This document shows positions 25,543-32,386 of a DNA stretch of 37,031 bases, in pieces. A program made the translations under genes and the position numbers. The notes under the pieces are model-generated. The model was not told the origin of the DNA and searched no databases. It was given only the letters and a program-made list of their open reading frames with translations. Position 1 is the first letter of the stretch, and every line of letters starts with the position of its first letter. The stretch comes from an uncultured Clostridia bacterium (GTDB taxonomy: Bacteria; Bacillota; Clostridia; Oscillospirales; Ruminococcaceae), in contig CAMZIK010000019.1 in assembly GCA_947307175.1 (NCBI GenBank), forward strand, positions 1 through 37,031, written 5' to 3'.

Positions 25543-26046
25543 TTAGTCCCTTTCAGCTTTCATGTTTATGCAGTCCCACTTTTCGCCGCCGAATTCAAAA
25601 CTATCCTTTTCGGTGTCCGTCGGGATAAAGCCAGCTGCCTTGTAGCAGCCCAGTGCGCTTTCGTTGTTCGCAAAAACTCCGAGCGTAACGACCTTTGCGC
25701 CGAATATCTCAAACGCATATCTCAGCGCCTGCGAGAGCATCTGCTTGCCGTAGCCCTTGCCTCGCATTTCGGGCGAAATGATTATGAAGCCCATGTGTAT
25801 GCTGTTGTTTTCACAGTCTGCTTTGCGGAAAATAAAGTGTCCGCAGACTTTTCCGCTTTCGTCCAGCGCCGTCATGAACCACGCATTTTCGTCCTTGCAG
25901 AATTCGTCGTATCTGTCGTTCAGCTGCTGCGGTGTCATCGGGTATGTGTACATTCCCGCACACCATTTCATAAAGCCTTTTTCGTCTGTCAGCCAGCTGC
26001 TTATTATCCCGCTGTCTGACTTCTTGTACGGTCTTAATCTTATCAT
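25543..26046 (-). CDS. GNAT-family N-acetyltransferase
   Basis: A 167-residue acetyl-CoA-dependent acyltransferase. The fold marks are the N-terminal MIRLRPYKKSDSGIISSWL, the beta-bulge strand VCGHFIFRK, the pyrophosphate-binding loop SPEMRGKGYGKQML (Q/RxxGxG/A), and VTLGVFANNESALGCYKAAGF. Most like the RimJ/RimL-type GNATs that modify protein N-termini or small amines; the substrate is unknown. The frame stays open 135 bp upstream, but the ATG at 26046 has AGGAGAG 6 bases before it and begins the conserved domain. It lies 41 bp after purN in the purine cluster. Confidence 0.88.
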   Translation of the reverse strand: MIRLRPYKKSDSGIISSWLTDEKGFMKWCAGMYTYPMTPQQLNDRYDEFCKDENAWFMTALDESGKVCGHFIFRKADCENNSIHMGFIIISPEMRGKGYGKQMLSQALRYAFEIFGAKVVTLGVFANNESALGCYKAAGFIPTDTEKDSFEFGGEKWDCINMKAERD

Positions 26047-26087
26047 TTTTGTCTCTCCTGATCTTCTGTCTTTTGTTTTTTTATCTC

Positions 26088-26723
26088 TTAGTCGTCTTCT
26101 CTTATGACGTATGCCTTGCCGTCTTTTATCTCTATCCTGTCCTCGCAGAAAAGCGAAACAGCTCTGGGAAGTATCTTCCATTCAGCTTTTTCCATTATCC
26201 TGCGCTGGAGCGTTTCGGGAGTGTCATCATTTCTGACTGCAACAGGGAACTGCAGGATTATTGCGCCTGCGTCTGCCTGCTCGTTTACGAAATGCACAGT
26301 CGCACCCGATACCTTTACACCGTATTCAAGCGCCTTTTCGTGAACTTTCAGCCCGTAGAAACCTTCTCCGCAGAAGCTCGGGATAAGCGCAGGGTGAACG
26401 TTTATTATCCTGTATGGGTACGTCTTGGTCACACATTCGTCAAGGATAGTCATAAAGCCCGCAAGTACCACAAGATCAGCCTTCTGCCTGTTGAGCTCCG
26501 CAAGGATAGCCTCGCTGTAAGCCTTGCTGTCTGAGTATTCTTTTCGTGGTATAACTACCGTCGGTATATCTGCTTTTTTAGCACGCTCCAGAGCAAAAGC
26601 TCCGTCCTTTGAGGATATAACGCAGGTTATCTTTCCGCCTTTTATCTCGCCTCTGTCCTGCGAGTCGATGAGCGCCTGTAAGTTCGTTCCGCCGCCCGAA
26701 ACGAGTACAACTATGTTTTTCAT
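26088..26723 (-). CDS. purN: Phosphoribosylglycinamide formyltransferase
   Basis: A 211-residue enzyme that formylates GAR with 10-formyl-THF (step 3). The N-terminal phosphate loop is VLVSGGGTNLQALID, the active-site Asn/His are in INVHPALIPSF, and the folate-binding HxxxxxxDxG motif appears as VHFVNEQADAGAII with the catalytic Asp. Length is normal. Upstream lies a 373-bp hairpin-filled gap that separates it from purM, with a TATAAT-like box on the minus strand at 26746-26751, so it may have its own start point. GNAT follows after 41 bp. Confidence 0.96.
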   Translation of the reverse strand: MKNIVVLVSGGGTNLQALIDSQDRGEIKGGKITCVISSKDGAFALERAKKADIPTVVIPRKEYSDSKAYSEAILAELNRQKADLVVLAGFMTILDECVTKTYPYRIINVHPALIPSFCGEGFYGLKVHEKALEYGVKVSGATVHFVNEQADAGAIILQFPVAVRNDDTPETLQRRIMEKAEWKILPRAVSLFCEDRIEIKDGKAYVIREDD

Positions 26724-27096
26724 ATTTTCAGTTCCTTAAATCATTATTATAGCCACCCGGCAAAACAGCTCCGATGCTGTTGCCGCTGCGTGACTGCGGA
26801 AATTCTTCCGGTGCTTTGTTGAGTAGATCCTTTTGAAAAAGAATCTTTCCTGAACTCTCTCGGGATCTCTCACTACTTTTTCGTTATCGGGGTCTTTTGA
26901 CCCCGATGGCGAAAAAGCAATAAAAGGTTTCTGAAAGGGGGATAAGCGGCCTTGCGGTCGCTTGCGAGGATATTCAAAGAATATCCTCGGGGGACAACAG
27001 AGTAACCGTTGCCACGGTTACTCTCGAAAATGCGCAGCATTTTCTGCTTCATCTAAAAGAGTTTGCCCCAATAAAACACCGAAAGTATCTCCTCAA
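26724..27096. repeat. Gene-free gap filled with a string of hairpins between purM and purN
   Basis: No ORF. Successive inverted repeats with short loops: AACAGC/GCTGTT (26764-26781), AGATCCTTTT/AAAAGAATCT with one mismatch (26825-26846), a long stem TTTTTCG..ATCGGGGTC/GACCCCGAT..CGAAAAA (26877-26916), AGCGGCC/GGTCGCT (26944-26961), CGAGGATATTC/GAATATCCTCG with a 3-base loop (26965-26989), AGAGTAACCGT/ACGGTTACTCT (26999-27024) and GAAAATGC/GCATTTTC (27026-27044). No terminal inverted repeats found. The style resembles the element at 18394-18769 but the sequence differs. It could be a dispersed element, an RNA processing site or an operon attenuator. Confidence 0.75.
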
Positions 27097-28143
27097 TTAT
27101 TCGGTGATAACTACGCCGTAGTCGGCTTTGATAAGCTCGCCGAGGACATAAGCGTCTTCGCCTGCGGCTTTGATAGCCTCAACAGCCTTATCTGCGTCAG
27201 CCTTGTCGACAACTACGGTCATACCAACGCCCATGTTGAACGTGTTGAACATATCTCTTTCGGGGATATTGCCTGTCTTTGCGATAAGATCGAAGATAGG
27301 CAGCACCTGAACGTCTTTTCTTGAGATCTTAGCCGAAAGACCCTTTGGCAGTGAACGTGGAATATTCTCGTAGAAGCCGCCGCCTGTGATGTGGGAAATG
27401 CTCTTGACGTTTACTTTGTCAAGCAGGCTCATAATAGCCTTGACGTAAATTCTTGTCGGAGTCAGCAGAACTTCACCGAGAGTCTTTCCGCCAAGCTCGT
27501 CGTAAGTCTTTGCAAGGCTTTCTTCGCTCACGTCAAAAACCTTTCTAACAAGGCTGAAGCCGTTTGAGTGAACACCGCTTGACTTTATGGCGATCATAAC
27601 GTCGCCCTCTTTCTGCTTGCTCGGGTCGATTATCTTGTCCTTGTCAACAACGCCGACAGAGAAGCCTGCAAGGTCGTAGTCCTCATCAGGCATAAGACCC
27701 GGATGTTCAGCTGTTTCTCCGCCGATAAGTGCGCAGCCAGCCTGAACGCAGCCCTCTGCAATGCCGGAAACGATCTGAGCTATCTTTTCGGGATAGTTCT
27801 TTCCGCAGGCGATGTAGTCAAGGAAGAACTGCGGCTTTGCTCCGCAGCAGATAATGTCGTTTACGCACATAGCTACGCAGTCGATGCCGACAGTGTCGTG
27901 CTTGTCAAGCAGGAAAGCGATCTTTATCTTCGTGCCAACGCCGTCAGTTCCCGAAACGAGAACAGGCTTGTTTATGCCTGTGATGTCAAGCTCGAACAGA
28001 CCTCCGAAACCGCCGATGCCGTCGAGAACTCCCTTTGTGACAGTCCTTGCGACATACTGCTTCATAAGCTCGACAGCCTTGTATCCTGCCGTAACGTCAA
28101 CTCCTGCGTCCTTGTAGCTGTTTGAATAGCTGTTATTGTTCAT
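27097..28143 (-). CDS. purM: Phosphoribosylformylglycinamidine cyclo-ligase (AIR synthase)
   Basis: A 348-residue enzyme of normal length, closing FGAM to AIR with ATP (step 5). Family motifs: [11 protein letters not shown] at the N-terminus, [19 protein letters not shown] (the Gly-rich ATP/phosphate loop), [42 protein letters not shown] and [15 protein letters not shown]. It lies 33 bp downstream of purF, so the two are co-transcribed. A long structured gap follows before purN. Confidence 0.97.
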   Translation of the reverse strand: MNNNSYSNSYKDAGVDVTAGYKAVELMKQYVARTVTKGVLDGIGGFGGLFELDITGINKPVLVSGTDGVGTKIKIAFLLDKHDTVGIDCVAMCVNDIICCGAKPQFFLDYIACGKNYPEKIAQIVSGIAEGCVQAGCALIGGETAEHPGLMPDEDYDLAGFSVGVVDKDKIIDPSKQKEGDVMIAIKSSGVHSNGFSLVRKVFDVSEESLAKTYDELGGKTLGEVLLTPTRIYVKAIMSLLDKVNVKSISHITGGGFYENIPRSLPKGLSAKISRKDVQVLPIFDLIAKTGNIPERDMFNTFNMGVGMTVVVDKADADKAVEAIKAAGEDAYVLGELIKADYGVVITE

Positions 28144-28176
28144 ATGTCTTATCCTTTCGTTGTATATGATATTTGG

Positions 28177-29610
28177 TCATTCACTGCAATTTTCTTTTCC
28201 GTTCCAGCAGTATGTGCAAAGCTTGCAGCCTTCAAGCTCCACTGCTTTGACAGTGCCTTCGAGCGACTGGAATTCAAGCGATGTGAGTTCAAGTCTGCGG
28301 CATATCTCATCTCTGAGCAGCCTGCCTCTTTCGGTGTTGGAATCGCTGTACTCACTGATGTATTTAACTCCCTCAACGCCCTCGTTCTCGTCGATTATCT
28401 GTCTTGCGATAAGTTCAAGCTCCGAATTGCTGCGAGAGAAGTTGAGGTATTTGCAGCCATACATTATCGGCGGACAGGCAGAGCGCATATGAACTTCCTT
28501 TGCGCCGTTCTCGTAAAGGAACTCAACAGTTTCTCTCATCTGTGTTCCTCTTACGATGCTGTCATCGACAAACAGCAGCTTTTTGCCTTTGATAAGGTCG
28601 TGGACAGGTATCAGCTTCATCTTTGCGACTTTGTTTCTCATCGACTGGTTGGTCGGCATAAAGCTTCTCGGCCAGGTCGGAGTGTATTTGATGAACGGTC
28701 TTGCAAACGGTATGCCGCTTCGGTTCGCATAGCCTATCGCATGCGGAGTGCCTGAGTCGGGAACGCCGCAGACGTAGTCAACATCGGGCAGCCTGCCATT
28801 CTTGATGTCGTTTTCCGCCATTATCATGCCGTTTTTGATCCTCATGACCTCAACGTTCTTGCCCTCATATGTAGCGTTGGGGTAACCGTAATAAGTCCAT
28901 AAAAATGTACAGATACTCATTTTGTCGGTGCCCTCGGCAAGTATCTCATAGCCGTCTTTGTTCAGCTTGAGTATCTCACCTGCTTTCATCTCGTGACAGG
29001 TCGAATAGCCCAGTTTCATGAAAGCGAAGTCCTCAAACGAGAAACAGAAACCGTCAGATCTTTTTCCTATGATTATCGGCAGCTTGCCTGCCTTGTCTCT
29101 TGCGCAGATAACGGAATCCTCAAGCATTATCACCAGTGACATTGTTCCGTTTATCTTGCTCTGTGCATATCTGATGCCTTCAACAAAATTTTCTTTCTGT
29201 GCGATCAGCGCACCGATAAGATCTGCTGCGTTTATCGAACCGCTGCTCATTGTTTCAAAATTCGCACAGCCGCTGTGAAGAAGCTCGTTGGACAGCTCAT
29301 CTGCGTTATGTATGACTCCTACCGAGCAAATAGCGTAAAGTCCCAGCTTTGAGCGTACCATGATAGGCTGTGGGTCAGTATCACTGATACAGCCGACGCA
29401 GACCTTTCCACGCATGCTTTCAACATCTTTTTCAAAGTTAGTACGAAACGGAGAATTTTCAATGCTGTGGATATTTCTCTGGAAACCAAGCTCGGCGGAA
29501 TAAGAGGTCATACCGCCTCGTCTTGTACCGAGATGAGAATGATAATCAGTTCCGAAAAAAACATCCTGAATGCAGTCGTTAGCTGAAACTGCTCCGAAAA
29601 AACCACCCAT
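28177..29610 (-). CDS. purF: PurF-like amidophosphoribosyltransferase lacking the N-terminal catalytic Cys
   Basis: A 477-residue protein with the two PurF domains. The N-terminal glutaminase-like part (about 1-235) begins MGGFFGAVSANDC, so Gly replaces the Cys of the usual MCGIFG or processed CGIFG start; the nearest Cys is residue 13. SHLGTRRGGM and SSGSINAADLI continue the domain. The C-terminal phosphoribosyltransferase has the PRPP motif LLFVDDSIVRGTQ and TPTWPRSFMPTNQ. The end is CKLCTYCWNG. The family makes phosphoribosylamine from PRPP and glutamine (step 1). As I recall, a Bacteroides subfamily shares the MGG start and conserved Cys13, so this is a family trait rather than a random defect. 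Ribosome site AGGTG precedes the ATG. It sits between purE and purM. Confidence 0.88.
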   Translation of the reverse strand: MGGFFGAVSANDCIQDVFFGTDYHSHLGTRRGGMTSYSAELGFQRNIHSIENSPFRTNFEKDVESMRGKVCVGCISDTDPQPIMVRSKLGLYAICSVGVIHNADELSNELLHSGCANFETMSSGSINAADLIGALIAQKENFVEGIRYAQSKINGTMSLVIMLEDSVICARDKAGKLPIIIGKRSDGFCFSFEDFAFMKLGYSTCHEMKAGEILKLNKDGYEILAEGTDKMSICTFLWTYYGYPNATYEGKNVEVMRIKNGMIMAENDIKNGRLPDVDYVCGVPDSGTPHAIGYANRSGIPFARPFIKYTPTWPRSFMPTNQSMRNKVAKMKLIPVHDLIKGKKLLFVDDSIVRGTQMRETVEFLYENGAKEVHMRSACPPIMYGCKYLNFSRSNSELELIARQIIDENEGVEGVKYISEYSDSNTERGRLLRDEICRRLELTSLEFQSLEGTVKAVELEGCKLCTYCWNGKENCSE

Positions 29611-29660
29611 AGTATATCACCTGAACCTTTTTTGAAATGAATTTGACCAAGATAACATCA

Positions 29661-30158
29661 TCAGATGTTTTTCAGTGTTTCCTGAAGAGCAGCGTCCTTA
29701 GCCTTTACGCCGTCAAGCATCTTCTGTTTCTCGTTTTCAAGCTTTTGTGCAAGTCCTTCATCAGAAAGCGCAAGCATCTGTATCGCAAGGATAGCAGCGT
29801 TCTTTGCACCGTCGATAGCGACAGTTGCAACAGGTATTCCCGACGGCATCATGACCGTAGCGAGAAGTGCGTCCATTCCGTCAAGTGCAGCCGACTTGCA
29901 GGGGATACCGATAACTGGAAGTGTGGTGTGTCCTGCGATGACACCTGCAAGGTGTGCAGCCATGCCTGCGGCGCAGATAATTACGCCGAAGCCGTTAGCT
30001 TTCGCATTTGCAGCAAATTCGCTTGCAAGCGCAGGCGAACGGTGAGCGCTCATAACGTGGCATTCGTAAGGAACTCCGTAGGCTTTCAGCTCTGCGATAG
30101 CTTTTTTTACTACCGGCAGATCACTGTCCGAGCCCATGATAACAGCAACTTTTTTCAT
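29661..30158 (-). CDS. purE: N5-carboxyaminoimidazole ribonucleotide mutase
   Basis: A 165-residue class I Pur[14 protein letters not shown] forms the substrate loop, MSAHRSP carries the catalytic His, and [19 protein letters not shown] and PVIGIPCKS the flavodoxin-like core. It moves the carboxyl group of N5-CAIR to CAIR (step 6). The frame is open for 35 more codons upstream, but GGAGG lies 8 bases before this ATG and an intrinsic terminator hairpin lies just ahead of that, so the longer version is excluded. No PurK is encoded here, although a class I PurE implies one elsewhere. It is the first structural gene of the purine cluster, 50 bp before purF. Confidence 0.96.
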   Translation of the reverse strand: MKKVAVIMGSDSDLPVVKKAIAELKAYGVPYECHVMSAHRSPALASEFAANAKANGFGVIICAAGMAAHLAGVIAGHTTLPVIGIPCKSAALDGMDALLATVMMPSGIPVATVAIDGAKNAAILAIQMLALSDEGLAQKLENEKQKMLDGVKAKDAALQETLKNI

Positions 30159-30173
30159 TTTCATTACCTCCGA

Positions 30174-30206
30174 AAAACAAAAAACTGCAACTTGACCGTT
30201 GCAGTT
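30174..30206 (-). terminator. Intrinsic terminator in the purE leader (candidate attenuator)
   Basis: Read on the minus strand: perfect 9-bp stem AACTGCAAC/GTTGCAGTT, loop GGTCAA, then TTTTGTTTTT, and only 2 bases later the purE ribosome site. The 5' arm overlaps the stop codon of the small upstream ORF (30205-30207). A terminator placed inside the leader of the operon it precedes is the hallmark of conditional termination. Confidence 0.8.
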
Positions 30207-30330
30207 ATATTTTACCTGTATTTGTCTGTATGCGTGCAGACATACTTGTGTGCGCAAAAGCAAAGCGGTAAGCGCCGTGACAGCAGTATCCGCCGATAGC
30301 GTATGGAGATTTTGAAATGCTTTTTCTCAT
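30205..30330 (-). CDS. Candidate 41-codon leader ORF upstream of purE
   Basis: The ATG at 30330 has GGAGGG exactly 7 bases upstream (30338-30343), a better site than many annotated genes here. The peptide has 41 residues, begins MRKSISKSPYAIGGYCCHGA and is basic. The stop codon TAA overlaps the base of the terminator stem before purE. It is transcribed from the promoter at 30397-30425 and is not recognised as any known protein. There is no run of one amino acid that would reveal a sensed tRNA. A short upstream ORF ending in a terminator suggests translation-controlled attenuation. A stable small protein is the alternative. Confidence 0.55.
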   Translation of the reverse strand: MRKSISKSPYAIGGYCCHGAYRFAFAHTSMSARIQTNTGKI

Positions 30331-30396
30331 AGAAAAGCCCTCCGCACCCGATTTTGCGTCCAAGCTGCTTTCACGCAGCAAGAAAACCACAATATA

Positions 30397-30425
30397 ATTG
30401 TACAATATTTGCTCGGAAATTTCAA
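30397..30425 (-). promoter_or_regulatory. Promoter of the purine cluster leader
   Basis: Minus strand: TTGAAA (30420-30425), 17-bp spacer, TACAAT (30397-30402). Transcription would start near 30390, leaving a leader of about 230 nt before purE. The leader begins with a hairpin TTGCTGC/GCAGC region (about 30366-30382). Confidence 0.78.
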
Positions 30426-30509
30426 CACCCGTGCATATAAAATTTATGTCAATTTCTTTCGACATAATTGTGAATTTTAACCACGGCTTGTGTTTTGCTT
30501 GCTTTTCGG

Positions 30510-30746
30510 TCACAAGAATTGGGAGCCTTGCTGCATAATATCACTGCCTTCAGGGTCAGTCATCCTGTTGACGAGCTGCTGCATTTCCTGTGGTGAATGG
30601 GCGTTATGGCTGTCGTTTATGAGCTGCTGTTTCTGAACGGGCGAGAGCTTTGCGAAGACATCGAAAGCCATAGCATTCTGCGCCATTGCCATTGAAAGAC
30701 CAAGAGGAATGTCCTGAGGTGAATAAACGGGTTTTATCTTTTTCAT
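30510..30746 (-). CDS. Small conserved-looking cytoplasmic protein, unknown function
   Basis: A 78-residue protein beginning MKKIKPVYSPQDIPLGLSMA. It is mostly helical, with LSPVQKQQLINDSHNAHSPQEMQQLVNRM typical of a small helical bundle. No signal or membrane helix. I recall similar short proteins starting with the YSPQDIPLGLG pattern in many Clostridia without an assigned function; this is memory, not a search. AAAGGAG lies 9 bases before the ATG. It is divergent from rsmA and ends about 85 bp before the purine promoter. Confidence 0.75.
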   Translation of the reverse strand: MKKIKPVYSPQDIPLGLSMAMAQNAMAFDVFAKLSPVQKQQLINDSHNAHSPQEMQQLVNRMTDPEGSDIMQQGSQFL

Positions 30747-30848
30747 GCCTTTTCTCCTTTCGCACTTATTTCCACGGAAATATCCTTCCGTACCTGATAT
30801 TATGCCCGAAAAGATGCTGCTTAATCGGGATAAGCGTGGAAAATGCTG

Positions 30849-30877
30849 TTGACATGGCGCTTTTGTGATGATATAAT
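30849..30877 (+). promoter_or_regulatory. Promoter of rsmA
   Basis: Consensus TTGACA (30849-30854), 17 bp, TATAAT (30872-30877). Transcription would begin near 30884, downstream of an in-frame ATG at 30843, so that ATG cannot be the start. Confidence 0.92.
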
Positions 30878-30908
30878 CATATCAGTTAAACTTTGGAGGA
30901 AAAACGGC

Positions 30909-31769
30909 TTGGAAAACTTATGGAACATCGGAACGATAAAGTCGGTCATGGAAAGGCACGGCTTTACTTTTTCAAAAGCGCTGGGACAGAATTTCCTTGT
31001 AAATCCGTCCGTCTGCCCGAAAATCGCCGAGCTTGGAAATGCGAAAAAAGGTTTCGGAGTGCTGGAGATAGGAACGGGCATAGGTGTGCTTACAAACGAA
31101 CTTGCCAAAAGAGCCGACAAGGTCGTGGCTGTCGAGATAGACGACAGGCTGATACCTGTTTTGCGTGAGACTCTTGCTGAGTACGACAACGTTAAGATAA
31201 TCAACGATGACGTGATGAAGGTTGACCTTTCAAAGCTCATAGAAACGGAGTTTGCAGGGCTTGAAGTTGCTGTCTGCGCAAATCTTCCGTACTACATAAC
31301 ATCGCCTGTTATAATGATGCTTCTGGAGCAGCGGTTGCCGATAAAGACCATAACTGTAATGGTGCAGAAAGAGGCGGGAACGAGGCTTTGCGCAAAAATG
31401 GGCACAAGGGAAATGGGAGCTGTTACTGTTGCGATAAACTATTTTGCGACAGCTAAAGTGCTTTTCAACGTGTCACGAGGAAGCTTTATGCCGCCGCCGA
31501 ATGTTGACAGCTGCGTGGTGCAGTTTGAACTGAGGGATAAGACACCTGAAGGAGTCAGCGATGAAGCGTTCTTTTTCAAGGTCGCAAGGGGAGCGTTCTC
31601 CCAGCGGAGAAAGACGCTGTGCAACTCCGTATCTTCGGCGCTTTGCATAGACAAGGCGACTGTATCCGAGGCGATAGAAAAGGCAGGTCTTGAACCGTCC
31701 GTCCGCCCCGAAAAGCTTTCGATGCAGCAGCTTATAGCTTTCAGCGAGCAGCTCAGGAAAATGATTTGA
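30909..31769 (+). CDS. rsmA: 16S rRNA (adenine1518/1519-N6) dimethyltransferase RsmA/KsgA
   Basis: A 286-residue Rossmann-fold methyltransferase that puts two methyl groups on each of two adjacent adenines near the 3' end of 16S rRNA using S-adenosylmethionine. Motifs: FSKALGQNFLVNP, SAM loop VLEIGTGIGVLTNEL, VVAVEIDDRLIPVL, the catalytic CANLPYYITSPV (NLPY), the FNVSRGSFMPPPNVDSCVV strand and FSQRRKTLCN. The start is TTG at 30909 with GGAGGA 8 bases upstream. The ATG 66 bp earlier is upstream of the transcription start and is discarded. It is a single-gene unit with its own promoter and terminator. Confidence 0.96.
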   Translation: MENLWNIGTIKSVMERHGFTFSKALGQNFLVNPSVCPKIAELGNAKKGFGVLEIGTGIGVLTNELAKRADKVVAVEIDDRLIPVLRETLAEYDNVKIINDDVMKVDLSKLIETEFAGLEVAVCANLPYYITSPVIMMLLEQRLPIKTITVMVQKEAGTRLCAKMGTREMGAVTVAINYFATAKVLFNVSRGSFMPPPNVDSCVVQFELRDKTPEGVSDEAFFFKVARGAFSQRRKTLCNSVSSALCIDKATVSEAIEKAGLEPSVRPEKLSMQQLIAFSEQLRKMI

Positions 31770-31778
31770 ACATCAAGG

Positions 31779-31805
31779 TGCAGGATCACAGGTCCTGCAT
31801 TTTTT
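31779..31805 (+). terminator. Intrinsic terminator after rsmA
   Basis: 7-bp stem TGCAGGA/TCCTGCA, 7-base loop, six T. It starts 9 bp after the stop codon. Confidence 0.88.
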
Positions 31806-32159
31806 ATGCCTTTTTATTCAGTTTTCAAGATGCTCCGGCACACCCGATCGCCGCCTTTGAGATAACGACCTTGAGTTATCGGGCTCTGCGTGTGCCCGGC
31901 TGACCGAAACTGACCGCTGTTGGAGACTGTACTGTGGCTGACTAAATCAGAACTGGAAAATGCTAAAGCTCAGAATACAGTTTTCGGCAGCCCGGACTTA
32001 CTTTATTTTTGAAGGTGAAGCCCTGTAATGAATTCCTTTCAATGCACTTGTCCGACACGAACGCCCTGTTTTTCGGCATTTTGTGGCTATTGTCTGTCAC
32101 GAGAAGCACGTTCTTAATTTCCGACCAAAAGCCTTGCCGCAGGACGAGCTGTCTGCACG

Positions 32160-32212
32160 GAACGTATGTTCTGATTAGAAATTAGTTTAGCACATATGTT
32201 CGATTTTGTCAA
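32160..32212 (-). promoter_or_regulatory. LexA-like (SOS) promoter with two boxes
   Basis: Minus-strand promoter TTGACA (32207-32212), exactly 17 bp, TAAACT (32184-32189). The spacer holds a near-match GCACATATGTTC (32190-32201) to the Firmicute SOS core GAACRNRYGTTC, with one mismatch. A full match GAACGTATGTTC (32160-32171) lies just after the expected start point. The centres are exactly 30 bp apart, on one face of the helix. Placement over the promoter is what LexA repression needs. The gene that should follow on the minus strand is not recognisable. Confidence 0.7.
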
Positions 32213-32268
32213 GCAGGTGGGCGGAAATTCGGCGGACTGAACAGTTTTCAGGCGGCAGAATGTGCATA

Positions 32269-32297
32269 TTGCCGACAGCAGAATACCAATTTATTAT
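32269..32297 (+). promoter_or_regulatory. Possible spoIIE promoter
   Basis: TTGCCG (32269-32274), 17 bp, TATTAT (32292-32297), about 90 bp before the chosen spoIIE start. Moderate match only; sporulation sigma factors could use a different site. Confidence 0.4.
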
Positions 32298-32386
32298 ACG
32301 CCTTAAATCGACACCGTTTTTACGGCATTTGCTGTATGATGTTTACGGCTGTGAATATCAAGGAATACGAAAGGTGTCGTGATAGA

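Larger units (their letters stand above)
31806..32386. other. Gene-poor gap between rsmA and spoIIE
   Basis: No ORF above 60 codons with start and ribosome site is convincing. Contents: a compound inverted repeat at 31835-31899 (outer CCGGCACAC/GTGTGCCCGG, inner GATAAC/GTTATC); a minus-strand open stretch from about 32157 to 31950 without a good start; the LexA-like promoter at 32160-32212; and a possible spoIIE promoter at 32269-32297. The minus-strand open stretch could be the remnant of a gene once served by the LexA-like promoter, or a non-coding RNA; neither is proven. Confidence 0.6.

Noticed and set aside
30183-30390. Known purine, ZTP or PRPP riboswitch in the purE leader
   Set aside because: Looked for the TCTACC/GATTA parts of purine aptamers and the GGG..CCGCCTGGGCA parts of ZTP aptamers; none seen. 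A covariance-model search would be decisive.
30205-30513. 102-codon version of the purE leader ORF
   Set aside because: Its start is upstream of the leader promoter and lacks a ribosome site; only the 41-codon part has one.
30843-30908. Earlier ATG for rsmA
   Set aside because: It lies upstream of the -35 box of a consensus promoter and has no ribosome site; the TTG at 30909 has GGAGGA at good distance.
32307-32313. Spo0A box upstream of spoIIE (TGTCGAT on the minus strand)
   Set aside because: A single 7-base near-match with one mismatch to TGTCGAA is expected by chance at this length; not enough to call.
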